DNA of 64,000 bases, from contig JAJSPD010000012.1 in NCBI GenBank assembly GCA_021307315.1, positions 496,001-560,000 of the forward strand, written 5' to 3'. Each line of letters starts with the position of its first letter. Position 1 is the stretch's first letter. A program made the translations under genes and the position numbers. Shown here piece after piece: positions 1 through 11,907 of the stretch. The DNA comes from Bisporella sp. PMI_857. Its lineage: Eukaryota; Ascomycota; Leotiomycetes; Helotiales; Helotiaceae. The notes below the pieces were generated by a model that saw nothing but the letters and a program-made list of their open reading frames with translations, had not been told where the DNA came from and made no database searches.

Positions 1-1222
1 CGATAGAGGATGCAAAAATTAAGCTACTAATTTTCAATTACGCCATTCCGGACTTTAATTTCTTTCTAGGTAGGTGGCTGTGCTCAGGCCGAATGTCCCA
101 ACAGCTCCACAGAACCTCGCATTTTGGCAGTGATAGCAGTATATGGCTTTCAAACATAGTGTAACAGATAGCTATGGCTGTAGTATTGAGTTGCATATGC
201 GGATTTGGGTAGTTAAAGTTGTTACAGTTTCATATGCAATGAGTTGATGAAAGACGTACCATTCTTTAAAACAGAAAACCTCTTCAACCTTGGTTATAGC
301 CTCCCACATACAAATTATCAAGCACTGGAAGAAATCTAGAGAATTAGTGTAGCCTTCTTAAAGTATTAATGCATGTTTTACTCTTCCCATTCTTGAAGCT
401 TGATAAGTTAACAAAAGTTGGAGGAACTAAGCATATTTGAGAGGCACTTTCGTTCTAACATCGAACACCATTCCGATGCTGATACAACTAGTATAAAATG
501 AAGAGAAAGTGCGCGTCTTTCAAAAGATATTTAAGCTCGCAACATTGATTGACATTCTAGATAGCGTCGAATTCCTTAAGTAACTTCGAAGAGGCTGACA
601 ATGTGATTGGTTCACGTGATACTATGATCAGTTTCATTCTGTCAGAAATATAAGATTAATAGTGGTATCACGTCGATAGAATACGGGTTGTTGTGTGCTT
701 GTATTGTATGATCTGTATCTACGTTGTAGACATGTAAGAGATTTCCTAATTCCTTGGCCTATTACGTAAGCCAATTCCTGACACATTCTGACTACCACAT
801 GTGGGGCTGTAGTGGATAGCTCTAGCTTATCTCATTAAAGATGATGCAAATGACAGGTTGAACTTTGGCTGCTCAGATTTCATACCAAGAAGCATGCCAT
901 CAGACAGAATTAAGAATAGTGGTAGATGCCGTTTTCGTCATCATTAGAGTGCCCGGATGGAGCCAGAAAGATGTGTCAAAATGGAACAATCCATGGCATG
1001 AAAACCTAATGACTCAGACATCAAAACTTCGGCTAATTTCATCAGCCAGAAAGGGGTTGTTAATCTTGGGAAATTGGCGGCGAGCTCAATGTAGCTCGCC
1101 GGCTTACGTGGATCCACATTGCATACAAAATAAATAAGGTATCTGATGAAAACTTCTCGTGATCTCAAGAAGATAAGAAAATTATCTTTCCTTCACTAAC
1201 TGCAACCCCGAATAATCTGGAA
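1..1222. other. Intergenic, no gene recognised
   Basis: No reading frame here resembles a known family or has convincing splice structure. The sequence is moderately AT-rich and unremarkable. The last part presumably holds the promoter of the GNAT gene that starts at 1223. Confidence 0.5.
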
Positions 1223-2017
1223 ATGGCCAACGCTTCTATATCCTTGCAACCCGCCACTCTTGCGGATGTCCCAGAAATGGCAAGATTCGCTGGTAGGGCA
1301 TTTGACACGGACCGCCATACACAATTAAAGGAGTTAGGCAAGGTGCCCTATAATCATGAGAAAGGCAGCCTTGAAGGATTTCCCGAGTATCTTGCAAATT
1401 GGAAATGCGTATTCACCAAAGCTGTTGACGACGAGACTGGTGAAATACTGGGTTTCTCTATTTGGGGTTTCCGTGGTTTAACGAGGGAAGAAATTCCTAG
1501 ACTTGGCAATGTCTCGGAAGAGAATGTGAACTCAAAAGGCCACGGGTTCAGAGATGAAGTGGCAAAGCAGAAAGAGACGAGCCGGACAACTGGTTTTGGA
1601 AGAGATGAAATCCTGAAAGAGGAGCAGACAGAAGATGATCCTCTGAAACGATTAGCAGCTTTAACAGATGGAAACATGGCTGAATGGATGCAGAAGCTCA
1701 TGCCAGAAGGAACCAGGTGCATGTATGTGGTTGGCTTAACAGTTAATCCTGAACACCAGCGACGAGGTATTGCTTCAAAACTACTGAAATGGGGAACGGA
1801 CACGGCGGATGCCAAGGGAATATTCATTTGGGTGCACTCTTCTGAGGCCGGTGTAGCTGCATACTCAAAAGCTGGCTTTGAGCCAATAGGTACTTTGGAT
1901 GTCGATTTGGACGAGTATGCTCCTGGACCTCCTCCTGAAGCACCTGATGGAAATGGTAAATGGGGACATTATATCTTCACATGGATGAAGTACTTTCCGA
2001 AGAGCGTAGCAATGTAA
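1223..2017 (+). CDS. GNAT-family N-acetyltransferase
   Basis: Single-exon gene of 264 residues. It probably transfers an acetyl group from acetyl-CoA to an amine; the substrate is unknown. The acetyl-CoA-binding motif A is visible around residues 170-195: a beta strand MYVVGLTVNP followed by the pyrophosphate loop QRRGIAS, matching Q/R-x-x-G-x-G/A. A later segment, AAYSKAGFEPIG, is the usual beta-strand/helix pair near the GNAT C-terminus. The N-terminal part (PATLADVPEMARFAGRAF) is the typical opening of fungal GNAT proteins. Residues 90-150 form a charged, probably flexible insertion rich in Glu and Lys. The ATG at 1223 starts the conserved N-terminus directly. There is no signal peptide, so the protein is probably cytosolic. 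It is followed by a decayed monooxygenase gene on the opposite strand. The family assignment is firm and the substrate cannot be guessed. Confidence 0.88.
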   Translation: MANASISLQPATLADVPEMARFAGRAFDTDRHTQLKELGKVPYNHEKGSLEGFPEYLANWKCVFTKAVDDETGEILGFSIWGFRGLTREEIPRLGNVSEENVNSKGHGFRDEVAKQKETSRTTGFGRDEILKEEQTEDDPLKRLAALTDGNMAEWMQKLMPEGTRCMYVVGLTVNPEHQRRGIASKLLKWGTDTADAKGIFIWVHSSEAGVAAYSKAGFEPIGTLDVDLDEYAPGPPPEAPDGNGKWGHYIFTWMKYFPKSVAM

Positions 2018-2327
2018 AGACCATATTACGTATCAAAATACATCTATGAATGCACCAACACAATTAGTTGTAGAATTAACACATTTATAAAAGCTGCCTG
2101 CAGTACGAAGAAATAGCACAAAAGAAGTCCTTGTCCTTATGCGAACGTAAGAATATACTCACAAGACCAAAGGGCAAATTATTATTCAAGCTTTATAGAG
2201 AGATCTAAGGGTACACAAGGCCCTCCAACGTGAGTTATATTGCATTTTCCCACATAAAATTTAGCAGAAAATATTCACGCCACTCGAACAGAGCATACTC
2301 ATGTGAATAAGCTATTCGTGTAGCGAT

Positions 2328-2627
2328 CATTCGGGATGATACACGGCGTGCTTGAATCCCGACCTAAGATGACCATCCCTCAACCTTGTCTCTCCAGCTC
2401 CATAAATATGCTCTCACATAGTCCTCATCTCACCTTTCGGCGCATAGATTCCCCATCTCCTTAGCTCTGGTATTAACAGGTCACCTACATCTTCCCAAGT
2501 CCCTGGTGTCGTGATGTGCCCAACATTAAATCCACCAAGATCAGCTATCTCCACCCACCGCTCCATCTCATCAACAACTTCCTGTGGCGTCCCAACGGGA
2601 ACTGTGCCCGATGCGCCAAGTTTACAT
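2328..2627 (-). pseudogene. C-terminal relic of a luciferase-like (NtaA/SnaA-type) flavin monooxygenase
   Basis: The reverse strand encodes a clear C-terminal tail of the bacterial-luciferase-like, FMN-dependent monooxygenase family (NtaA/DszA/SnaA group). It contains VGTPQEVVDEMERWVEIAD, GGFNVGHITTPGTWEDVGDL and LIPELRRWGIYAPKG. An in-frame TGA at 2414-2416 interrupts it. Beyond the stop the same frame continues with EHIYGAGETRLRDGH and ends at a second TGA at 2328-2330, where intact relatives would be expected to end. The stop sits where an Arg codon is likely, so a C-to-T change (CGA to TGA) is the simplest cause. I could not find the N-terminal three quarters of the enzyme between 2628 and 3460. 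This is therefore a truncated, inactivated remnant. Confidence 0.6.
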
Positions 2628-5177
2628 ACAGCAAGAAAACACCCGCTCCATGCCCTCCTTATGGAAAACATGTAACAAGCGGCGCTAGCAGAAAGGCTTT
2701 CAGAATCCTCCGACATGACAGCTTTGATTGGGACTGATTCGACGAAAATTGGATATCTCTGGAAAGGAGTTCAGGTATACTTGAAGACACCTGGAGGGAA
2801 GACAGTTATAAGTACATCCCCAGCAACACAAGCTCAAGTGAAAGGAGTTGCGGAATACACATGGTCCGGTATATGGAATCGGCGCGCACCAGTTGGAGGC
2901 AAACTAAGTCACAGGCAGATAGAAAAGGTCTTCGAAGTAACTTGATGGCACTACCAGGCCAATCAATCTAGCCCGATAACTCTGTTTTAAGAATCCAGAT
3001 GTGAAGCCTCTATCAGTGGGGGAAACTGGTGCGACAATTTCTGGTGAAGAGCCAACTGTTCCGTTGAACCAAGGCACCAGCAGCTCTTCTATAGCGACTT
3101 CATAAAACAAAACAAGGCGCAAGCAAATCGGTGAAAAAGCTAGTTGGCCCTGTCTCTTGGACACCCGCAGTACTTTGCTGATGGAGGTCATCACCGTCTT
3201 TGCAGTCACGAGAGAGGGATGTCGGCGCCTCATAAAAGCCGAATCTCAAGAGTTTCTACGGCGATTTGGGCTCTCCGGCAGCATTTTTGGTAACGCAATT
3301 GAGGAGATTGAGGATCAAGGTCAAGAGGGATGGTCTGGTGTATGCTGGTGAGGATGTCAGAATCTTGCCAAATAACCAGAGAAGGGAGAAACCTGTGGAC
3401 GCGTAGATGACAATAGGTAGAATTCGGTGCTGGAGCGCATTTTTATGAACTTTCATCTTTCCTCGTGTCCTGGATTACTCACTTGCTGAAGGCAAATTGT
3501 AGCCACTCTTATTTGTTTGGAGCATCAACAAATAATTATGCTAATCGTGATCGCTCAATAACAGTCGGCGGACTGAAATTGTCATCGTCGCTGACGAAGG
3601 GTTTTATTTCTCTGGAGTTTCCAATATTAACTTCTCCCCAGCCACTGTCACCCCGGCAATGAAAACTTGTTGCCCTGCCCTAGAGTCACCAGCGAAAGTG
3701 CAGTTTCTTACTCCAAGGTCGGCCTATCCGCTTTCCGCACTTCGGGGCAACGTGTAGTCAGCCTCTTAAAGTTATTTAACTCTAGGTCGTAGATTGAAAG
3801 GAAACACCACGTGACCACCCCCTAATGTAAAGTTGTCAATTGACATACCTTAAATGCTTCTAGCTCTTTCGGACGAACTTACAAACATCCTTAAACTTAA
3901 TTGATAAAGATAGAAGGGCTTTTGTATACTCCGAACTGCAAGGCTCTGTACTTATTCAACAACCGATTGGACAAGGTCAGACGGGCTGATAGAAGTGCCG
4001 TTCTTGAGCGAAAGGATCGCAAGCCTGATTTAGCTCCTTCCACAACTGCCTCGGGATAGCTTCAACTTTATCTCTCATGCTGAACATGATCAGGGCTATT
4101 ATCCTTTCTGAGGAAGCATTTAATGGTTGTTCCTTCAGGGCTTGGTTCCATCAGATGGTACCTCACGGACATCTTTTGGGGGGTTTTGGGAGTCGGCTGC
4201 AGATGTGCATATTCATTTAGCTTGGCATATCGGGCTCAGGAAGTCTCTATATGGCAGGACTGCAGAATTCTGATGAGTCGGGGTTTCAAGAAAAAGAATT
4301 CTGTGTTATTTAACTTCAATATTTTCTCGAATTCTTGAGGCCAAGACCAGTACTTCTCGCTAGATAGTTACCAAGCCATTAACCGCTGTGCTCTACACAT
4401 TCGAGTATATGCCCTGACCTTACTGGAAACAGTTAGAGAAGTAACTATGAAAGCCATCAGCACATGACCCCCCAGACATGGGAATCTCAAAGGCTTATCA
4501 CACATCTCGCCAACTCTTGAACCTTTGGATGCCTTTCTGTACAGCCTCTTCTGGCACTCTTTGACACGATAGCTCAGGGCCGTGTGGAAGTCACATGATG
4601 ACTCAGACAGTGATAATTAAGCCGAACAAGTTGTCATGCAAGGCTGTGAGGCAAATTATAGACGACCATGCGCGGAATATCAAGCCACGAGCTGTCACTG
4701 GCTCCTGAAGGATGCACTTCGTTTAGGCTTTGGGGGGATAGTTGCAATTGGAGGATGCAAAGGTGTGCACGTGGAGTAATGGTTCACCCGCTTTACGTGC
4801 GCCGTTTTGTATGGAGAGCTGCTCTGTGACGACTTTGGATCTAGAAGTGTCGGGTACGGGATAAGAAACATCTACACCTAGTTCAGATGCATCATCTATT
4901 CCTGAGGGAGGATGGACTGAGCCTCCGTGAAGGAGCTTGAGATACTTCGAGCTCAGGCTTCATTGAGCATCATGGAGATGGATCTTGAAAATTATGGAGA
5001 AACTAGACTTGCGGCCTCATGCTTGAATTTGTATAAAGATGTCAACATGTACGCTCGAAATGAACTCCATCAGCTTCAATCTCATTTCAACAAACACCAG
5101 CACTCAAGCAACCAAGCAATCTATCACATCTTTTCAAATTTCCTCAAATATCTCCAAAAAACCAGATTCAAAGCAAC
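2628..5177. other. Gene-poor stretch, possible further decay of the monooxygenase gene
   Basis: No confident gene was found. Short frames at 2715-3662 on both strands resemble nothing I recognise. The part next to 2627 may be diverged upstream sequence of the monooxygenase relic. The final few hundred bases lie 5' of the NlpC/P60 gene. Confidence 0.4.
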
Positions 5178-5955
5178 ATGCAGTTCACCAACATTCTTGC
5201 AAGCCTTTTATTGGCATCCTCAGCTCTCGCAGTAGCTGTACCTGAAATCAATGAGGGTTCTCTCATCGCTCGCAACGAGACTCTCACCGACATAGAGGAG
5301 CCAGATGTTGCTAACTTCGACAACACTCCTGATGTTGCAGAAGACGGCGTTGAGCCACCCTTCGACCCTCAAGAGCTCACTGGGAATGAGGGCTCCGTAA
5401 AGCTTGACGAGCGAGACCTTGACATTGAAGAGTCTAAGCTCTGGTCTCGTGCTTCGCCTGCAAGCAAGATCGTATCATGCGCAAGGAGCTATAAGGGAAC
5501 CAAGTATCTCTACGGAGGCTGCAAGAGTACCGCTCCATTTGGTCCAGCCAAAGGCGGCATGGATTGTTCTTGCTTGTCTAGAACATGCATCAAGAAAGGC
5601 ACCGGAACCACCATTCGTAAGTTATCCTCATCTTTCACACAAGTGCAAGAGCTGATGAAATTAGCACGTACGACCCAGACTCAATACCCAACTAAGGCCG
5701 GGAAATGCCGCAAGGTTGCGCGGGGATCGGCCAAGCCCGGAGATCTTCTCTTCTGGGGTTGTGGCTCCTCCAGCGGTATCCACCACGTTGGTGTTTACAG
5801 CAAGAAGGGATATGTTACTCACGCACCTCACACTGGATCCACTGTCCGCGAGGTCAAGATCTGGACATCCGGGATCTGCCCAAGCGTTCTTCGGTTCGTA
5901 CTTCTTTCTGATTGTATTTCACAAACTTGAGCTGACCATATGTAGATGCTGGTAA
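5178..5955 (+). CDS. Secreted NlpC/P60-type hydrolase
   Basis: Proposed exons are 5178-5616, 5665-5893 and 5946-5955, giving 225 residues. Intron 1 (5617-5664) restores the expected TIPRTTQTQYPTK. Intron 2 (5894-5945) yields a short C-terminus ending in RCW; its donor is the weaker choice. Residues 1-20 are a signal peptide (MQFTNILASLLLASSALAVA). Residues 21-90 form an acidic, pro-region-like segment. The NlpC/P60 papain-like fold follows: catalytic Cys in GGMDCSCLS (about residue 130), KPGDLLFW, catalytic His in IHHVGVYS, and a third polar residue near THAPHTG. Characterised NlpC/P60 enzymes cleave peptide bonds in bacterial peptidoglycan, so this secreted fungal protein may act on bacterial walls; that is inference. 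The residue after DCS is Cys rather than the usual Gly. The extra cysteines suggest disulfides in the secreted form. Confidence 0.75.
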
Positions 5956-6298
5956 ATCCTTTTTTTGAGCAATCATATGCATCAGGGAGGCGCATGATAG
6001 ACTATAGATTGGCATTGTTTAGGAGCATAGCATCATAGAGGACGGAGCATAGAGGAGGGAGCATCGCCGGGTTTCGATGTTGGCGTTATCTGATTTCTGG
6101 GTCTGATTTGAGCAGAATTTCGAGCACACTGTCATTTCAATATGAATCAAAGCATATCATACAAACCTTCCACAATTTTCAATGTTTTTCTCAGACGCTG
6201 AGTATCATGTCGGGAGTAGCGGTAAGCAGTTCCCGTTCGAGCCGAAGAATGTTCTTCCCGTCCGCTCCTTCCATTGATATCAGGGGGACCAAGTTCCA

Positions 6299-6306
6299 TA
6301 TAAAAG
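6299..6306 (+). promoter_or_regulatory. TATA box of the alpha/beta-hydrolase gene
   Basis: TATAAAAG lies 120 bp upstream of the ATG at 6426. The spacing is plausible for a fungal promoter with a 5' leader of about 90 nt. Confidence 0.35.
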
Positions 6307-6425
6307 GAATAAATATCTACTTCTCAATAATCTCTTCTTAGGCCAATACACAATACTCCTATACATTACCTCTACCTCGCGATTTATTATTCACTCATAA
6401 TTGTCCTGACCACATCTCACTCAAG

Positions 6426-7657
6426 ATGCCTTTCATTACGACCAAAGATTCGACCGAGATTTTTTATAAGGACTGGGGCAATCCTTCTGGCCAACCTGTA
6501 ACGTTCAGCCATGGATGGCCACTCAACAGCGACAATTGGGAAAACCGTACGTACTTGAAATTCCATAGCAACATCATCTTGCCCACCCAGCTATGAGGTA
6601 ACTTGGCAAAAATAAAACACTAACTTAGCCATTCTGGCGTAAAGAGATGTTTTTTCTTGCAAATCAAGGATATCGGGTAATTGCGCAGTAAGTCGTCATT
6701 TTTCTTAGTTTCATCGCTCGCCGGAGTTCTGTTGAATAGAGAAGCTGATACTCTATCCTGCAGCGACCGCCGGGGGCACGGTCGATCATCACAGCCATGG
6801 GAAGGAAACGACATTGAGACTTACGCCAATGACTTGTATGCCCTCATCAAGCACCTCAACCTGAAGAATATTATGATGGTGGGGCGTAAGTATTAGCCTC
6901 TGACGTCTGGTAGACTTGTTCTTTCTTATTGCTTATTGGACTAATCCGGACATTCTGCGCAGATTCCACAGGCGGTGCCGAAGTTGTGCGCTTTCTAGGA
7001 AAGTACGGGAACAAGGGGCTCGTTTCAAAGGCCGTGCTTGTTGGCTCCGTGACTCCCGTTATGGTCAAAAAGGATAGCAATCCTGACGGTACACCAATCG
7101 AGGTATTTGATGGCTTCCGAACAGCCATGACGAAAGACCGAGCTCAATTTTTCTTGGATGTCCCTTCAGGCCCATTCTTTGGCTTCAACCGCAAGGGTAT
7201 GTGACGCCTCATTATTTCTATAAAAGTAGTAATTTTACACCACCTGAACCCCACATACTGACAGACACAATCAAAGATGTCACCCCGTCAGAAGGTCTTA
7301 TTCAAACATGGTTTATGCAAGGAATGATGACTGGCTACAAGAATGCCTACGACTGCGTGAAAGCGTTTTCAGAGACGGATCTGACTGAAGACATGAAAAA
7401 GATTGATATTCCGGTACTTCTGCTTCATGGTGATGATGACCAGGTGGTGCCTATCGATGACAGTGCCAAGAAGGGCATCAAGCTTCTGAAGTAAGTTTCT
7501 ATATTCAGATGAACTCATCCCCCAATTTAGCAAATCAGGTCACTGATCAGCATATAGGAACGGAACACTGAAAGTCTACCCTAAAGGTCCTCATGCTCTT
7601 CCGAATATCAATGTACAGGAAGTGAATAATGATCTCCTTCTATTCTTGAAGAAATAA
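6426..7657 (+). CDS. Alpha/beta-hydrolase, non-heme chloroperoxidase-like
   Basis: Six exons: 6426-6546, 6645-6687, 6764-6885, 6963-7196, 7265-7490 and 7558-7657, giving 281 residues, close to the usual 275-280. Introns begin GTACGT, GTAAGT, GTAAGT, GTATGT and GTAAGT. The first acceptor is the AAG at 6642-6644, which gives [19 protein letters not shown]. The oxyanion segment is HGWP. The nucleophile Ser lies in GHSTGG, formed across the 6886-6962 intron. The acid Asp is in [11 protein letters not shown] and the catalytic His in KGPHALP. This is the pattern of cofactor-free haloperoxidase/esterase enzymes; in vivo they usually act as esterases or perhydrolases, and the substrate is unknown. 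There is no signal peptide. It lies downstream of the NlpC/P60 gene on the same strand, with its own promoter. Confidence 0.88.
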
Positions 7658-8033
7658 GGGGGCTCACTCGACGAGCGAGCCGGGCAAAACGATAGGTAAA
7701 GAACCAGATGATAAGCCCAACCAAGCATGATGCAAGAACGAAGTTAGGATATCCAGGATGAGCTTGACGTAGGATAATGCGAGTCCTGATTGACTTTTTG
7801 CCTACGTAGCCAACGAAGAACGAAAGTTATATCGTGCTGCTATACCACTGCCTTATATCGTCTTCCATGAGAAACACCACTTGATTCTTGGTTTGATTAT
7901 CCAGTATTGCTAGGCCGCTGTATATATTCCGTAACCTTCTTAATATTATCCACAAAATTCCTCCGAAGCTTGAAAGGTATACCCGCTCGAAATGCTTTTG
8001 TGAAACAAGTTACCATAAAAAATCCCCAATCGC
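7658..8033. other. Convergent 3' intergenic region
   Basis: This lies between the 3' ends of the hydrolase gene (+) and the YPP1-like gene (-). It is presumably 3' UTR and terminator sequence. No gene is seen. Confidence 0.5.
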
Positions 8034-11000
8034 TCAAAGCACATAACCACCACGTCCAATTTCCGACCAGTCTCGCACAGCTTTCCCTTCTTCAAGTTCA
8101 ACACACCACCATAGCACCTCTTTAGCCTTCTCCTGTTGACCCTGTAGCTCGTATGCTCTTGCAAGAGCAAACCACGCTTCCGAATAATTCCACCCTTTGC
8201 CGAGCTTAGTAAGTGTGCTTAGGAGGAAGGCTGCGCGGTCACGAGCCGCAATACGGTCTTGCAGTGCCGTGCCGGGCTCATTTTTGTTGGGCTCGCTGGT
8301 GGGGGGAATTGATCTTGGTATGTTTGATTTTGTTGAGCCAGGTAGGGAAATGCCAAGGGGCCCATGCGCGGACTGGGATGCTTGGGAGGATGATAACGTG
8401 CCTGGTGATCCGGGTTGGGTTGCCGGAGTGCCAGAGACTGGAGTAGCAATGGCGGAGCTTGAAGGTGTAGTGTGTGGACCGGTTGGTGGAAGTATAAGAG
8501 GTGTGATGGAAGGAGGTGGAAGGAGATCTCCACTATATATATCTAGGAGGATGTTGGAAAGACCAACAATGGCGGATGGGTGATCTTGGAATTCGGTTAA
8601 AGCGGCTTCGAATTGTGCGAGAGCTTGGTAAGGGAGGGATTCTGCGAGTGCGAGATAACCGCTCTACACAATGTTAGAAGAAAAGGATGAGTAGGTCTGT
8701 ATTACTTACCTCCGCATGTACGTCACCCCAGAGCTCACTCACGCTCTTGCCACCACCCCACCCGGAATCCGTTAATGAGACCTTGCCACTAAGGTCTTTT
8801 GTGATATCTTCATCTAAAATTTTCACTAACTTTTGGGCTTCCTCAATCGCCCCTTTCGAGTCTTCATACATTGCTGCTCGACGATAGAAGCTAGATATCA
8901 ATAACCACACTTTAACGAGAGTGGAGATCCGCCGCCGCCTCTCTTGGTCCTTGGGAAACCGCATTCTCGGAGATGTTGATAGCGAATGAGGCGAGACTTG
9001 TGGCAGTCGATGATCCTGATTTTTAATAGGATCTGGATTCGCAGGCTGCAGAGACTTCTCTTTCTGTGGCATCTGTTGTGATTGAGGCGGTAATGGGTCT
9101 GGAGCGCTTGTGTGATGGTCGGAAGAGGGATGATTGTCTATTGACTCGGAGACTTCTGATTTTGTAGATTCATCATGAAACCAGTGCTTCTCATGTTGAT
9201 CGTCTCCCATAGGCGTGAAGTATTCCTCGCCATCAAGAGTAGTGACGCGATGTTGTGAGGCTGGATTTGATCGCCGGCCTGTACTGGCGCTTCTGTCTCG
9301 GGTGGTCTTCTTGTTTGACAAGCTTCCACTTCGGGGTTTGTGCTTTTCGGAAGGAGGCTCTTTTACGAAGTGATGATGCTGTGTAGCTGGTCGCCCATTT
9401 GCACTTGTAACTTGGATCATAGGTGCTGGTATAGTTTGCGTTGTCTGTGGCCTTAATGAGACGGCTGATCTCTCTCCTAGAGCAGGCGCAGTCTGGGATT
9501 TCTGGGCTGGGCGACCTGATCGGCCGAAGATGCTGCCTTTGATACTACGAAGTGTACTGGCAGAACTTTTGGGCGGAGGTTCGGCATTTGTTCCATGATT
9601 AGTGGGTACAGATTCGTCCTGTAAGGGATCTCCGAACAAACGCGTATAGAGGCCAAGAAGTTCGTCACTTGCATTCACAGCAACTTCTGCCCCCTCGATA
9701 ATCTCGACAAGTGCTAATTGCGTCATCTTAACTTCCAAGACGCTCTCTTTCTCAATATCATTCATCTCATCCACCACTCCTAGAATCTTTGGAGAAAACT
9801 TTTCATTTATTTGAAGATGCTCACTTCTGTAATGAGCACCAAGATCTGCATCGCCAAACAGGTTCTTTGGATCCTGAAATTGCTCGAAAGCTCCCTCGCA
9901 TGATCTAGCTGCTGTCACAAACTCGTGTCTAGCACTAAGTAGTAGAGCCATCAAATGCCATAGAGGTATTAAAGCACGTTCCTTGGTGAAACCGCCATGA
10001 TGTGATAATTGAACACCGGAAGGCTTTGTGCTAAGTTTTCGAGATGGCAATAAACCAGACTTCACAACTTCTATAGCCACTGGCACTTCTCTGCGTTCGG
10101 CCAAGACTGTACCAAGCGCGAATAGGGTTTCAATATTCGCAGAGTTCCTGTAAGATGGATGTAAAGCTCTACGAAAACATTTAATCGCTTGCTGTTGGAT
10201 GTCTCCTCGTGATGAACCGTCAAAAGTAAATCTTGCCCAGTTTGCATAGCCAATTCCAATACATCTCCATGCCCTTGTCAAGACATTCGGGTCAATTGGT
10301 TTTGCTGAGGCTCCATTTTCAAGACTATGAGCACTGTCTTGAGGCAATGGGTAATGCTTATCTAACCATACCTCAAAAAAATGGCTGAGATCCTTAGCTT
10401 TTTCTGCGCCTTCGCGGGAACCATATTGACACAGAGCCTTAATACACTCTGATGCTGTATCGAGAACAGTCTCATCATCATCTAGTCCTGGTTCTGGATC
10501 TCCCGTCTTCTCCACACGGGCTTTCCCCCTCTTCACGATCTCCATATAGGTGTCGAAAGCTTTGAATGCTAAATCAAAGTCCGCAACAGCTAGATGAACC
10601 TTGAAAAGATGTCGTAGAATCGGTGTTGAATGAAACGTCTTGGTTCCAGCCCGGTATAGAATGTCCAAAATTCCTCTACTTACGCCTTCCGCTCCACCCT
10701 CACCTATATCGTGATCGTTCCAACCATTACCACATAAGACACCCCAATTCTTGGTGGCAATGTTAACAAACGTCTCTACTTCTTCATTGACCTCCTCTGC
10801 TCTTGGGAATTGTACTTCTGACAGCAAAAGACTCTCATATCTCGCCTCCACCCGCTGCAGCTCCAACCGTTGCTGAATTCTTGTAGAATGCACTGTATTT
10901 GTTGGAATAAGTGATGTAGTTGCAAATGGTAGCTCATGCTGCAGGATATCTGAAAGTACTAGATAATATTCTTTCCAGACATGTCGTCTGGGCACCGGAG

Positions 11001-11907
11001 AAAATGGAGCACGACCTCCTGAAGGCACTGAGGCCTGACCGTCCCAGAATGCTGCCCACCCACGGAAGGCCGCCAAAGTTTCTGTTTCTATAACTGGGCT
11101 GGTCCTGGACTTATTGATACCGCTAGAAAGAATGCAAAAGCCGGTCAAGTAAAGCTCTGTCCATATTTTCAACTCCAGGCCGTAATTTCTTTTTGCAGAT
11201 ATGATCGTGAAGACAGGTAGTGTAGATTCATAAGTTTCCAGAGCTTCGACAGATGCGCCAATTTTCACTTGCGAACTCCCTTTGAGATATGCGGCCTTCA
11301 AAGCACACACCCTTGTCCATTCGCCAGATTCTTTATTTGTGCCATCCAATTGAGAAAACTCATGTTCAACACTTTTCGGTAATTGACTGATAGCAGAGTG
11401 GTATTCCTCAAGACGCCAGTATAGCCATCCTAGACACACTTGTGCTTGAAACTCGTCTTCTACATGTATCCGCTCTTTTTCGATAGCTTCTAACAGCTGG
11501 GGAATATATTTCTTGAGCTCGGAAGTTGAGGACGAGGTCGTGGACTTGGCTGTACTTGGTCTTGAAACCGCAGAGCCTACATGGGATGCCTGAGCTATAG
11601 CATGTTCAGCTTCAGCGGTCAAAACGAGACCTAGGTGTGTTAGCAGACTTGTTCATTACGTTGTCGTTTCTTGAGCCACGTTGAGTCGCGAGCGTTGGAA
11701 CTGGTCATACAATTTCGTGCTGGGGCGTGCTTCTTGATCTTCCTTAGAAGGTCAGGTACAGCCTCCCACTTCCCCTGGCACCGCGCTTCATCTAGCTGCT
11801 GAATATATCGCCCAGCCTTTGTCTGGTCGCGCTATATTCGTCCAATTAGTCTGTATACAAAGCACAACATGAAGGCATTTCTGGCTTCTTACTCCCCGTA
11901 AGCTCAT
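8034..11907 (-). CDS. YPP1: YPP1/TTC7-like TPR scaffold protein
   Basis: Exons on the minus strand are 11907-11893, 11831-11711, 11630-8710 and 8663-8034, giving 1,228 residues. The 15-nt first exon (MSLRG) joins to RDQTKAGRYIQQLDEARCQGKW and then KHAPARNC-LVLTAEAEHA, the conserved N-terminus of fungal YPP1 proteins. The body is helical TPR-type repeat. Residues of roughly 680-900 form a Ser/Pro/Gln-rich disordered insert. The last exon adds more repeats, including DRIAARDRAAFLLSTLTKLG and YSEAWFALARAYELQGQQEK. In yeast, Ypp1 works with Efr3 to place the PI4-kinase Stt4 at the plasma membrane, and this is the expected role. The 5' end faces RIX1 across 565 bp. A frame on the opposite strand at 8197-8583 is only a shadow of the last exon. 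Confidence 0.88.

Noticed and set aside
1354..1827. Minus-strand frame of 157 codons
   Set aside because: Antisense of the GNAT gene, whose acetyl-CoA motif fixes the coding strand.
8197..8583. Plus-strand frame of 128 codons
   Set aside because: It lies opposite the last YPP1 exon, whose conserved helical sequence is on the minus strand.
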